Positions 35,790 through 45,019 of a stretch of 64,000 nucleotides of DNA are shown piece by piece. The stretch covers positions 17,844-81,843 of the forward strand of contig NZ_RJUF01000010.1 in assembly GCF_024343775.1 (NCBI RefSeq), written 5' to 3'. Position numbers and translations under genes: made by a program. Position 1 is the first letter of the stretch. Every line of letters starts with the position of its first letter. The stretch comes from Lacihabitans soyangensis. Lineage in GTDB: Bacteria > Bacteroidota > Bacteroidia > Cytophagales > Spirosomataceae. Under the pieces are notes generated by a model, which saw only the letters and a program-made list of their open reading frames with translations, did not search any database and was not told the origin of the DNA.

Positions 35790-37898
35790 TCAATAGAAAA
35801 ACACCTCATCCACGAAAAACCAACCTTTATCGCCTTTTCCAGGGTGCCATGCAGGTAGTTTTGTCAATGGTTGAACTATTAATTTTATCCGCTCAATATT
35901 GGTTTTATTTAATGGAATATCTACTCCTTTTGTGCCGTTTAAAGTCATTTTGGTCAGTTGTGGCACATTTACTTTCTTAAAATGACTTAGTGGTTTTCCA
36001 ACTTCCTTGATATATACATCAACAAAAACCGGAGGCATAATGTATTGGCCAGTATTTTCTGCATAACTGATGGTGAGGCCGTTCAGCTTACTAGGTTTTT
36101 CTAAATCAAAAATGCCTTCCATTGGATTTTCTCTAAAACCCAACCAATTTTTGTCTTTAAAATTAACGGCATCGCCTTGCTTTCTGTCTATCAATGTAAG
36201 TTCTCCATTACCAGGGTATTGCGGGTTAGGCTTAGTCAAAAGTTTCAAGCTTTTGGCTTTGAAATTTGATTTGAAGAAATAGAATTCTTTCACGTCAGAT
36301 GCCAGCCAGCCATTTTTGGTGGCGATGGTTTTTATGGCTCCGTAATTTTTTAAAAGTAAAGGTGTCTTATAAATTGGTGAATTTACTGAATCAGGAATAG
36401 AACCATCAAAGGTGTATCTAATATCGACATTTTGCAGTGTATGTTTGAGAGAAATGGTGGTGTTGCCCTCCAATATTTGATTTTCATTCACCAAAATGGG
36501 AGGATTAAGTTTTAAGGTTTCAGATTCGTCAGGCACGTATCCCAGTTCAATTCTCTTTTTCGACTTCTTCAGTTGTTCATGTTGTTCTTTGGTAAACTTG
36601 GTTTCCCACAGATAGACTTCTTTCAGTGAAGGCATATCCATGATTTTAAGCAAATTATCGAAGCCAATCTTGGTGTTGGCAACAGCTAAAACTTCCAATT
36701 TTTTGCAATTTTTGAGCTTTTCTATTCCTTTTCCAGTGATGTTGGTTTGGTTAAGATTTATATATTCAAGGTTCTGGAATTTCGATATTTCTCCAAAGCT
36801 TTCGTCGGTCACAGGCATTTTAGAAAGATTCAAACTCACAATTTGCTCTCCGATTTTCGAAAGTGAACTCAGGGTTTTTGGTTCAAATTTTGAACTTACA
36901 TAAAAGTTTACTTTTACTGCTGGAGAATTATTTGCGATAGGTTTTATGGTGCAAAATGGTGTGCTCAGTTCATTAATGGTGCTCTCTAATGCCGCTGAGA
37001 AATTATAAACCTTAGCCTCAACTTTTACTTCTTGGTTGCTTGCCAAAGTGTAAAAAAACGAGGAAGGTTTTAAGTCCGAGAGTTTCTGGTCATATTTGGC
37101 ACCTTCTTGAATCCATTTTTTTAGAATTAGCAGTTCTTGAGTAGTCAACTGCGGCTTTCCTTTTGGCGGCATATGCTTTTTGTCCTCCAAATCTAGATAA
37201 GCTCTTTTAAGGATATGGCTGTTCAAGGTGTCATTTCCTACCCAAAGTTGCCCATTCTTGCCGCCCTTTTTAATTTTTTCGATGGTACTCATGTTGAGTT
37301 GGCCTTTGGTTTTTTGGTCGTTGTGGCAGCTTTTGCATTTTTGGTCCAGAATCGGATAAACAAACTTGTCAAAAGTAGTTTCTGGAGTTTTGGCTTCTTT
37401 TTCGCCCAATAAAAAATCTTCTCCATGGGTGATGTTTCCGCCCAAATGACCAACTATAGACACCACAATGATGGTAAGTATCAAGGTAATATTTGTGAAA
37501 ACCTTCGAGGTGAAAATTCTTTCTTGAAACTCATAAATTAGATAAACCAGTAAACTTAATCCAATACCTGTGTACTTATGGTTTTTGATGGTTTCGGCCT
37601 CATAGCCATTTTCAAAAGACAACACCAAGCCCGCAAATGCACTTAGTACACTCGTAAATGCCAAAATAAGAAGGAGAAAATCTAATGTTAGATCGAAAGA
37701 CTGCTCCTCGACTTTGGGTTTTAAACTATTGAATAAAAGCAACGCTACGGTAAGTCCAATAGGAATATGCAATAACATTGGATGCACACGTCCGATAAAT
37801 GAAAACCAGCCGGGGATTTGAACTTGATTTTCAAATAAAGCTACAAATAGTAAGATTACATTTAAACCTAAACAAGCGTAGGAAAGGATTCTTTTCAT
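35790..37898 (-). CDS. DUF2231-cytochrome c-LRR-chitobiase-like fusion membrane protein
   Basis: Counted from ATG 37898 it has 702 residues. Residues about 5-160 hold five or so membrane helices with a DUF2231-type IGRVHPMLLHIPIGLTVALLL (core HPMLLHIPIGL). Next comes a planctomycete-type heme domain with CKSCH (near residue 190), HMPPKGKPQLT and LKKWIQEGAKYD. Residues about 360-440 are leucine-rich repeats (LEYINLNQTNITGKG, LEVLAVANTKIG, LKEVYLWETKF). The C-terminus has a chitobiase/FN3-like segment (IRYTFDGSIPD) and a discoidin-like end. It would hold a heme and sugar-binding-like domains outside the membrane. It starts 8 bases after the DUF1501 gene. No enzyme domain seen. Confidence 0.82.
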   Translation of the reverse strand: MKRILSYACLGLNVILLFVALFENQVQIPGWFSFIGRVHPMLLHIPIGLTVALLLFNSLKPKVEEQSFDLTLDFLLLILAFTSVLSAFAGLVLSFENGYEAETIKNHKYTGIGLSLLVYLIYEFQERIFTSKVFTNITLILTIIVVSIVGHLGGNITHGEDFLLGEKEAKTPETTFDKFVYPILDQKCKSCHNDQKTKGQLNMSTIEKIKKGGKNGQLWVGNDTLNSHILKRAYLDLEDKKHMPPKGKPQLTTQELLILKKWIQEGAKYDQKLSDLKPSSFFYTLASNQEVKVEAKVYNFSAALESTINELSTPFCTIKPIANNSPAVKVNFYVSSKFEPKTLSSLSKIGEQIVSLNLSKMPVTDESFGEISKFQNLEYINLNQTNITGKGIEKLKNCKKLEVLAVANTKIGFDNLLKIMDMPSLKEVYLWETKFTKEQHEQLKKSKKRIELGYVPDESETLKLNPPILVNENQILEGNTTISLKHTLQNVDIRYTFDGSIPDSVNSPIYKTPLLLKNYGAIKTIATKNGWLASDVKEFYFFKSNFKAKSLKLLTKPNPQYPGNGELTLIDRKQGDAVNFKDKNWLGFRENPMEGIFDLEKPSKLNGLTISYAENTGQYIMPPVFVDVYIKEVGKPLSHFKKVNVPQLTKMTLNGTKGVDIPLNKTNIERIKLIVQPLTKLPAWHPGKGDKGWFFVDEVFFY

Positions 37899-37906
37899 AA
37901 ATGGTA

Positions 37907-39358
37907 TCAAGCCAAAAGTCCAGGGATTACTTTTCCTGCAATATCGGTGAGTCTATATCTTCTTCCAAGATGTTTATAATTTAGTTGCTCATGATTAAGC
38001 CCCATGGTGTGCATCACCGTAGCATGGAAATCATGAATATGTACGGGGTCTTTGATGATATTATAGCCCAATTCGTCTGTTTCACCATAAACTGTGCCAC
38101 CTTTTATGCCGCCACCAGCCATCCAAATGCTGTATGCTCTTGGGTGATGGTCTCTTCCATAATTGTCCACTCCAAACTTGCCCTGAGAATAGTTGGTTCT
38201 TCCAAACTCTCCACCCCAAATCACCAAAGTTTCATCTAGTAAACCTCTTTGTTTTAAGTCAGTTACGAGAGCGGCTGAGGCTCTATCTACATCTTGAGCT
38301 TGTAATGGCATTTCGCCTGTTAGGTTGCCGTGCTGGTCCCATCCTTGGTGATAAAGTTGCACAAATCTTACTCCTGATTCCGAGAGTTTTCTTGCCAAAA
38401 GGGCGTTTGCTGCATAAGTTCTAGGTACCAAACAATCTGGGCCATACATTTTTATGATATGGTCAGGCTCTTTGGAAAGATCAGTAAGCTCAGGTACAGC
38501 CGTTTGCATTCTGTAGGCCATTTCGTATTGCTTTATTTTGGCTTCAACCTCTGGGTCGCGGTTTTCTTCAAAACCCAAATGATTCAGTTCTGCCAATTTA
38601 TCCAACATCCTTCTTCTAGAGGTTTTGTCAGTCCCTTCGGGGTTGTTCAAATACAAAATGGGGTCTTCTCCACTCGAAAATACAACTCCCTGGTGGGTTG
38701 AGTCAAGGAAACCATTGGTCCAAAGTTTGGAATAAACACCTTGTCCGTTACCTCTTCCTCTTGATAGAAGCACACAGAATGCTGGTAAGTTTTGGTTTTC
38801 ACTTCCTAAACCATAACTCAGCCATGCACCCATACTTGGCCTGTTGCCCACTTGTGCTCCAGTTTGAAGAAAAGTGAGAGCTGGATCGTGGTTGATGGCT
38901 TCGGTATTCATCGTTTTTACGATACAAATATCATCGGCTATTTTGGCTATATTCGGAAAAAGCTCAGAAATCCATGCTCCAGATTTGCCATGTTGTGCAA
39001 ATTTGAAATAAGACCCCACCATCGGAAAATTAGTCTGACTGGCTGTCATTCCAGTGAGTCGCTGCCCGTTTCTGATAGACTCTGGCAGATCCTGACCGGC
39101 AAGTTTATTGAGCATCGGTTTGTAGTCGAAACTTTCTAATTGCGAAGGTGCTCCATTTTGAAAAAGGTAAATCACCCTTTTTGCTTTCGGTGCAAAGTGG
39201 GGCAATCCCAGTGGCAATCCAGCTTCTGATGATTCTCCCTTAAACAAATTTGGCATAAGTAGTGAACCCAAACCGAGGCTTCCAAGGCCTACAGCAGCTT
39301 TGCCTAGAAAATGTCTGCGGTTGACGTTAAGTCTATTTTTTAAAAACTCATTTTCCAT
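37907..39358 (-). CDS. DUF1501 family protein (Tat-exported, sulfatase-like fold)
   Basis: The 483-residue protein begins with a twin-arginine signal (NRRHFLGKAAVGLGSLGLGS). DUF1501 hallmarks are KAKRVIYLFQNGAPSQLESFDY (core YLFQNGAPSQLESFD, about residues 64-78), INHDPALTFLQTG (near 155), LLDETLVIWGGEFGRT and the final HIHDFHATVMHTMGLNHEQL (core HDFHATVMHTMG). The fold is thought to be alkaline-phosphatase/sulfatase-like, but activity is not known. It always tends to pair with PSD1-type cytochrome proteins, as here, where the PSD1 gene ends 3 bases upstream. Confidence 0.93.
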   Translation of the reverse strand: MENEFLKNRLNVNRRHFLGKAAVGLGSLGLGSLLMPNLFKGESSEAGLPLGLPHFAPKAKRVIYLFQNGAPSQLESFDYKPMLNKLAGQDLPESIRNGQRLTGMTASQTNFPMVGSYFKFAQHGKSGAWISELFPNIAKIADDICIVKTMNTEAINHDPALTFLQTGAQVGNRPSMGAWLSYGLGSENQNLPAFCVLLSRGRGNGQGVYSKLWTNGFLDSTHQGVVFSSGEDPILYLNNPEGTDKTSRRRMLDKLAELNHLGFEENRDPEVEAKIKQYEMAYRMQTAVPELTDLSKEPDHIIKMYGPDCLVPRTYAANALLARKLSESGVRFVQLYHQGWDQHGNLTGEMPLQAQDVDRASAALVTDLKQRGLLDETLVIWGGEFGRTNYSQGKFGVDNYGRDHHPRAYSIWMAGGGIKGGTVYGETDELGYNIIKDPVHIHDFHATVMHTMGLNHEQLNYKHLGRRYRLTDIAGKVIPGLLA

Positions 39359-39361
39359 TTT

Positions 39362-41689
39362 CTATATTCTGATAAGGGTTTCTTCCATGTTAAACATCAT
39401 CTGAAAAGTCTGTAAAAGTGCAGCCAAGGCCACACCGTCTTTTACGGGTTTATGTTCGTATTCTCCAATCTGCTGTAGAGACTTGATTTTTTGAGGTTGT
39501 TTTTTGAAAAACACCAATTCTTCTTCATAGTATTTTCTGAGAATCTCTAATTCTTTTTTTGAAGGTGCCCTGCAAACTATTTTTCTAAAACCAGTTTTAA
39601 TCGCATCGTCAATGCTTGCCTTTTTTGAAAGCTGTTCCTGAGCCATTACTCTGGCACTTTCTAACACATGCGGGTCGTTAAGCATGGCTAGGGCTTGTAA
39701 AGGTGTGTTGGTTCGCGAACGCTGCACTTCGCATTGGTCGCGATTGCTAGCATCAAAAATGAGCATAGCTGGTGGTGGTACCGTACGTTTAATAAATACA
39801 TACATGCCCCTTCTGTACAAATCCTTGCCATGGTCTTGCACATACGTGGCCAAGCTTCCTCTACCCGAAGTAGCTACTTCCCAGAGTCCTTTGGGTTGGT
39901 AAGGCTTAATACTTGGGCCGCCTATTTCTTCATTTAGTAGGCCAGATGTGGCCAAAACATGGTCTCTAACGTTTTCGGCAGGAATTCGAAGTCTCGAACT
40001 TCTAGCCAAATATTTATTTTCAGGATCTATTTTTTTGTGTTCATCTTTGACGGTTGATGATTGCATGTAAGTGGCTGAGGTGACAATTTGCTTTACGAGT
40101 CTTTTGATATTCCAGCCGTTTTGTTTGAAATCACTTGCTAGCCAATCCAACAATTCGGGATGGGTAGGCAATTCACCTTGCATGCCAAAATCCCCCGTGG
40201 TTTTCACTATTCCTCTTCCAAAGAACTGCTCCCAGATTCTATTCACGTAGACACGAGAAGTTATCGGGTTTCGATCGTCAAATAACCATCTCGTAAGTCC
40301 ATATCTGTTTTTTTCATATCCTTTAAACTCCAGAATGGCCTTCGGCGTGGTAAAATCTACCACTTTACCATGTGCATCGTAGTTTCCTCGCTCTAAAATA
40401 TAAGTTGGTCTTACTATCGATGAATCTTTCATGACCATCACCTCAAGTTTCGAGGAGTCTTTTTTGTTGATGAAATTAAAAATACTTTTCACGTCTTCAT
40501 CTTTAATTCTCATGTTTGGAGGATCAGCAAAAGACGCATCAATGGTACCAAATAGGCCTTTTTCAGGTACTTGATTGAAAAAAGCAAAGGTACCATAATA
40601 CTCTTCATGGCTGATCGGGTCATATTTGTGCGTGTGGCATTTGGCACATTCGAGTGTGAGGGCCAAAACTGACTTTCCAAAAGTATTGGTTCGGTCAGTC
40701 ACATATTCCACACGATATTCCTCGTCTATCACCCCACCTTCTTGGGTTATTTTGTGGTTTCTGTTAAATCCCGTCGCCAGAAGCATTTCTTTAGCCTTTG
40801 GATGCCGCTTCATTTTGTCGGCAAGAATATCTCCAGCCAATTGCCAAGTGATGAATTTTTTATAAGAATAATTAGAATTGAAAGCATGAATAACCCAATC
40901 TCGCCAAGGCCACATGGTGCGTAAGCCGTCGTCTTGATAACCATGCGAGTCAGCATATCTAGCCACATCTAGCCAATTGAGTGCCATTTTTTCACCAAAA
41001 TGCTTGCTCTTGAGAAGTTGATTGACCACTTTTTCATATGCATTCGGGCTTTCGTCTTTCAGGAAAGCATCTTGCATTTCTATGGTTGGAGGCAAACCAG
41101 TCAAGTCAAAGCTCACTCTTTTCAATAAAGCTTCTTTTGAGGCTTGTTCTGAAGGACTTAAACCAACAGATTTCATTTTGTCAAAAGTGAAATAGTCAAT
41201 TTCGTTTTTCACCCAATCTTTGCCAGCTTTCGGTAATTCAGATTTTTGAGGTGGAATATAAGCCCAATGCTTCTTTATTTTAGCTCCTTGATCTATCCAT
41301 TTTTTTATGATTTTGATTTCATCTTCCGTTATGGTCAGATTTGAGCTTGGAGGAGGCATCTTAATGGAGGTGTCTGTTGCCACAATTCTTTTATAAACCT
41401 CGGAGGCCTCTGGGTTTCCTTTTACGATGGCATGGGCTTTTGGATTGTCTTGTAAAGCCGCATAGGCCCCAGCTTCAGTGTCAAGTCGCAGATTGGCCTC
41501 ACGTTTTTTCTCGTCTGGTCCGTGGCATGCAAAACACCTGTCAGAAAGGATGGGACGTACATGAAAATTATAATCTACCACATCGGGGATTTCCTGACCA
41601 ACAGATGGAGTACATTCAATGTTGATAATAGCTAAGGCAGCCACACCGATTAAAGCAAAAAAACTTATCCCTATTATCTTCGAATTCAT
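39362..41689 (-). CDS. PSD1 / DUF1549 / DUF1553 cytochrome c domain protein
   Basis: The 775-residue protein has an N-terminal hydrophobic anchor or signal (about residues 5-22), then the planctomycete cytochrome c domain (FHVRPILSDRCFACHGPDEKK, core CFACHGPDE, near residue 53; heme CxxCH), followed by IKKWIDQGAKIKKHWAY. DUF1549 begins near residue 155 (RVSFDLTGLPPT) and contains DVARYADSHGYQDDG and ECAKCHTHKYDPIS with a second CxxCH. DUF1553 (RWLFDDRNPITSRVYVNRIW core NPITSRVYVNRIW; SRTNTPLQALAMLNDP) fills the C-terminus. No reaction is established for the family. It is the first gene of the cluster, after a 381-base divergent gap. Confidence 0.93.
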   Translation of the reverse strand: MNSKIIGISFFALIGVAALAIINIECTPSVGQEIPDVVDYNFHVRPILSDRCFACHGPDEKKREANLRLDTEAGAYAALQDNPKAHAIVKGNPEASEVYKRIVATDTSIKMPPPSSNLTITEDEIKIIKKWIDQGAKIKKHWAYIPPQKSELPKAGKDWVKNEIDYFTFDKMKSVGLSPSEQASKEALLKRVSFDLTGLPPTIEMQDAFLKDESPNAYEKVVNQLLKSKHFGEKMALNWLDVARYADSHGYQDDGLRTMWPWRDWVIHAFNSNYSYKKFITWQLAGDILADKMKRHPKAKEMLLATGFNRNHKITQEGGVIDEEYRVEYVTDRTNTFGKSVLALTLECAKCHTHKYDPISHEEYYGTFAFFNQVPEKGLFGTIDASFADPPNMRIKDEDVKSIFNFINKKDSSKLEVMVMKDSSIVRPTYILERGNYDAHGKVVDFTTPKAILEFKGYEKNRYGLTRWLFDDRNPITSRVYVNRIWEQFFGRGIVKTTGDFGMQGELPTHPELLDWLASDFKQNGWNIKRLVKQIVTSATYMQSSTVKDEHKKIDPENKYLARSSRLRIPAENVRDHVLATSGLLNEEIGGPSIKPYQPKGLWEVATSGRGSLATYVQDHGKDLYRRGMYVFIKRTVPPPAMLIFDASNRDQCEVQRSRTNTPLQALAMLNDPHVLESARVMAQEQLSKKASIDDAIKTGFRKIVCRAPSKKELEILRKYYEEELVFFKKQPQKIKSLQQIGEYEHKPVKDGVALAALLQTFQMMFNMEETLIRI

Positions 41690-42070
41690 ATAGTTAGCAT
41701 AATGATTACAATATTAATAATTTTTTTTAATAATTATATGAGCATTAATTTTTATATTTATTAATGAAATTATCCAATATGTAAAACCCAAAGTGTCTTT
41801 TTGTATTATTTTAATATTGGTTGAGAATTAAAATTTTGTATTTATTTTGGATATATGTTTTCTCTTTGTTTGTCTTAGGCAATAAAAGCTTATTTTTTAG
41901 ATAGATAAATTCATAATAAAGTCCTGTTTCTAAGGTCTATTCCTTGTATTATTCTAATATCTCGAAAATTTTAATTGTATTTTTCTAATTATTTTCACTC
42001 TGTTTAAAAAAATATTAATAGCCCTTAGTTATATTGCATTTCAAAGTTTTTATATGTAGAATTTAATATT
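41690..42070. other. Divergent intergenic region
   Basis: This 381-base, very AT-rich stretch separates the cytochrome cluster from the propionyl-CoA module. It must hold both promoters. I saw no gene, convincing -7 box or hairpin in it. Confidence 0.6.
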
Positions 42071-42550
42071 ATGCCAGATAAAAATATTATTGTGAACGCT
42101 GGAGGATACGAGTTTTCTTTCGCTGAAAGTGAAATTGCAGCCTTGGATGTCTTGAACAAAAATGCGGAAGATTTTTCTCTTATTCATCAGCAGAGAATTA
42201 TCAAAGGAGAGGTGATTTCGGCAAAGGGTAAAAACTATAAAGTGGAAATTGACGGTGAGCGTTTTCAGGTGCAGATTAAGACCCAATTGGATCAAATTTT
42301 GGACACCATGGGCCTGAATAAACCGAAAGTATCTAAAATTAAATCAATAAAAGCACCCATGCCCGGTTTGGTGATTGAAATTAATGTGGAGGAAGGTCAA
42401 ACAGTGTCAGAAAATGATAAAATGCTGATCTTAGAAGCCATGAAGATGGAGAATGTAATCAAAATTCCACACGAAGCGGTAGTTAAGAAAATAAATGTCG
42501 TGAAAGGACAGGCAGTGGATAAGGGTCAGGTTTTAATTGAATTGGAATAA
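42071..42550 (+). CDS. Biotin carboxyl carrier protein of an acyl-CoA carboxylase
   Basis: The 159-residue protein has the biotinyl domain at its C-terminus, with the acceptor Lys125 in LEAMKMEN and the preceding MPGLVIEINVEEGQTV. The N-terminal 85 residues resemble the linker/BT-like part of split propionyl-CoA carboxylases (YKVEIDGERFQVQI). It carries CO2 from the biotin carboxylase to the carboxyltransferase. It is first in a gene set with the biotin carboxylase and both mutase subunits, starting one base before the next start. Confidence 0.9.
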   Translation: MPDKNIIVNAGGYEFSFAESEIAALDVLNKNAEDFSLIHQQRIIKGEVISAKGKNYKVEIDGERFQVQIKTQLDQILDTMGLNKPKVSKIKSIKAPMPGLVIEINVEEGQTVSENDKMLILEAMKMENVIKIPHEAVVKKINVVKGQAVDKGQVLIELE

Positions 42551-42551
42551 A

Positions 42552-43556
42552 ATGAGCGATCTTTTTTCAGAATTTCAAGAAGCTGACCAGCAAGCATGGC
42601 TTAAGTTGGTGGGGCAGGAATTGAAAATTCCTCTTGAGCCATATGAATTAACTAAAGGAGTGTTTGCCAATCCATTCGTTGGCAACAAGGTAGATTTACC
42701 ATTACCCAAAATTAATAAAAGAACGGTGGGCTGGACGATCTTCCAGCATATACAAGGCAGTTCTTCTTTTGAGTTAAATAACAAAATTTTAGAAGCCCTC
42801 GAAGGCGGAGCATCAGGAATTAGCCTCTTAATTGACTCCGAGGATTTTGATTTTGAATTAGTTTTTAAGAATGTTTTTTTATCCTTTATTCTAGTTCGGT
42901 TTAGTTTTTCAGATGATTTTTTTAGATCAAATACATTTTTTGAGAATTTAGGAAAATTTGTCATTGGTAAAGAGCCTAATTTCATATTTGAAGGTTTGAC
43001 CAAAGATGAAGCCCAAAAAGCAAGTGGTTTTGGAAAGATTGAACTCTCGTGCAAAAAAGAGGGTATTTTGGTTGAAAACCTTTCAGACATACTAAGAGAG
43101 GCTGAGCGTTTGGTTTTTCATGAAAGTTATGATGTGATCATAAGTTTACCAGCTCAAGAAAACTTCTATCTGAATATTGCCCAACACAAAGCCCTAAAAA
43201 TTATTTGGGGAAAAATTGCGGAGGCCTATGGCCATCCTGAAAAAGAACTTTTGGTTTATTCAAACCTAAAATTCAGCCATTCTGATCCAAATTCTCAGGT
43301 GATTGCCGCCACACAACAGACTGCTTCCTCGGTTTTTGGAGGTACTGATGCGGTTTTGATGCAAAACATACCTTTCGATACCGAAAAATATCCCGAAAGC
43401 TTTGTTGCCAGAATCACTCGGAATATTCAAAATGTACTATGGAACGAGAGTTTTTTATATCGAGTAAATGATCCTTCGAAGGGCAGTTATTTCATAGACG
43501 ACCTTTGCCAAAAAATGATAAATGAAGTTTGGACCTTATTTATAAAAGATAAATGA
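42552..43556 (+). CDS. Short methylmalonyl-CoA mutase small-subunit-like protein
   Basis: Counted from ATG 42552 it has 334 residues. It resembles the mutase small subunit (MutA): opening MSDLFSEFQEADQQAWLKLV, then VGWTIFQHIQGSS, IWGKIAEAYG and ATQQTASSVFGGTDAVLMQN (core SSVFGGTDAVLMQN) followed by NPSKGSYFID-like NDPSKGSYFIDDL. Usual MutA is over 600 residues; here only a shortened barrel remains and there is no B12-binding domain. It is probably a non-catalytic partner of the 705-residue subunit. It overlaps the biotin carboxylase gene by 4 bases. Codon use looks normal, so this is likely a functional short form. Confidence 0.8.
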   Translation: MSDLFSEFQEADQQAWLKLVGQELKIPLEPYELTKGVFANPFVGNKVDLPLPKINKRTVGWTIFQHIQGSSSFELNNKILEALEGGASGISLLIDSEDFDFELVFKNVFLSFILVRFSFSDDFFRSNTFFENLGKFVIGKEPNFIFEGLTKDEAQKASGFGKIELSCKKEGILVENLSDILREAERLVFHESYDVIISLPAQENFYLNIAQHKALKIIWGKIAEAYGHPEKELLVYSNLKFSHSDPNSQVIAATQQTASSVFGGTDAVLMQNIPFDTEKYPESFVARITRNIQNVLWNESFLYRVNDPSKGSYFIDDLCQKMINEVWTLFIKDK

Positions 43557-45019
43557 AGAAAATATTAGTCGCCAATAGGGGAGAGATAGCCCTCAGAATT
43601 ATGCGAACCATCAAAAAGATGGGCATAAAGACAGTGGCAGTGTATTCTGAGCCTGATGTGCAAGCCTTACATGTAAGATTTGCCGACGAGGCGGTTTGTT
43701 TGGGCGAAGCAGCATCCAGCAAGTCGTATTTGGATATGGACAAAATCATCCGATTTGCCAAAGAACTTGGTGTGGATGGAATTCACCCAGGCTATGGTTT
43801 TTTAAGTGAAAATGCCATTTTTGCTGAAAAAGTGACCAACGCGGGCATCACCTTCATCGGCCCAGAGCCAGATTCCATAACTCTGATGGGTTCTAAATTG
43901 GCAGCTAAGGATTGTGTAAAAAAATATGACATTCCGATGGTTCCGGGAACTGATACGGCCATCACGGACATACCCGAAGCACAAAAAATCGCGGCCAGTA
44001 TTGGTTTTCCGATACTCATAAAAGCCTCGGCGGGCGGTGGTGGAAAAGGAATGCGGGTTGTAGAAAAAGCGGAGGATTTTGTGGAACAAATGGACCGAGC
44101 GATATCTGAGGCGAAATCTGCTTTTGGAGATGGTTCGGTTTTTATAGAAAAATATGTAGGGTCTCCGAGGCACATAGAAGTACAGGTTTTGGGAGACAAA
44201 CACGGCAATATTGTCCATCTTTTTGAGCGTGAATGTAGCATTCAACGTCGCCATCAAAAAGTGATTGAAGAGGCACCCTCTGGTATTTTAACGCCCGAAA
44301 TAAGACAAAAGATAGGTGAAGCAGCAGTGAAAGTGGCCAAATCTTGTAATTATGTGGGAGCCGGAACGGTGGAATTCCTTTTAGACGAAAATCTGAATTT
44401 CTATTTCTTGGAAATGAATACCCGACTACAAGTGGAACATCCTGTTACTGAATATATTACGGGTATAGATTTAGTAGAAGAACAAATAAAAATAGCCCGA
44501 GGAGAAAAACTTTCTTTCAGTCAGGAAGACTTGAAAATCAAGGGCCATGCCATGGAATTGCGGGTTTATGCCGAGGATCCATTGAATGACTTTTTACCAT
44601 CAATCGGGCAAATTACCAAATATGAAAGGCCTGAAGGAGAGGGTATTAGGCTAGACGATGCTTACGAAGAAGGTATGGAGATTCCGATTTATTATGACCC
44701 TATGATAGCCAAATTGGTGACTTACGGAAAAGACCGCATAGAGGCTATTGAGAAAATGAAAGAAGCCATAAAGGCCTATAAGATTGAAGGTTTTGCCACC
44801 ACTTTGCCATTTGGTTTGTTTGTGATGGATCACAAGGCATTCCGCTCTGCTCAATTTGATACGCATTTTGTGAAGAATTATTTCTCGAAAGAACATGCCC
44901 AAGATTGGCAAAAAGCCAAGGCAAGAAATGCGGCACTTTTGGCTTTGGCACATTGGAACGCAAACCAGAGCAAACTGAAAGTCTCAGAAATTGAAAATTC
45001 CAATTGGAAAAAGAGATGA
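43553..45019 (+). CDS. Acyl-CoA carboxylase biotin carboxylase subunit
   Basis: The 488-residue ATP-grasp enzyme carboxylates biotin with bicarbonate and ATP. Visible are [15 protein letters not shown] at the start, [13 protein letters not shown] (about residues 73-85), the Gly-rich [14 protein letters not shown] (about 159-172), [39 protein letters not shown] core [13 protein letters not shown], and [14 protein letters not shown]. It is of the propionyl/methylcrotonyl type by context: biotin carrier upstream, methylmalonyl-CoA mutase genes on both sides. It shares an ATGA overlap with each neighbour. Confidence 0.95.
   Translation: MKKILVANRGEIALRIMRTIKKMGIKTVAVYSEPDVQALHVRFADEAVCLGEAASSKSYLDMDKIIRFAKELGVDGIHPGYGFLSENAIFAEKVTNAGITFIGPEPDSITLMGSKLAAKDCVKKYDIPMVPGTDTAITDIPEAQKIAASIGFPILIKASAGGGGKGMRVVEKAEDFVEQMDRAISEAKSAFGDGSVFIEKYVGSPRHIEVQVLGDKHGNIVHLFERECSIQRRHQKVIEEAPSGILTPEIRQKIGEAAVKVAKSCNYVGAGTVEFLLDENLNFYFLEMNTRLQVEHPVTEYITGIDLVEEQIKIARGEKLSFSQEDLKIKGHAMELRVYAEDPLNDFLPSIGQITKYERPEGEGIRLDDAYEEGMEIPIYYDPMIAKLVTYGKDRIEAIEKMKEAIKAYKIEGFATTLPFGLFVMDHKAFRSAQFDTHFVKNYFSKEHAQDWQKAKARNAALLALAHWNANQSKLKVSEIENSNWKKR

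Noticed and set aside
43802..44257. Long minus-strand frames opposite the biotin carboxylase gene
   Set aside because: They mirror the conserved ATP-grasp coding sequence and have no domain pattern.
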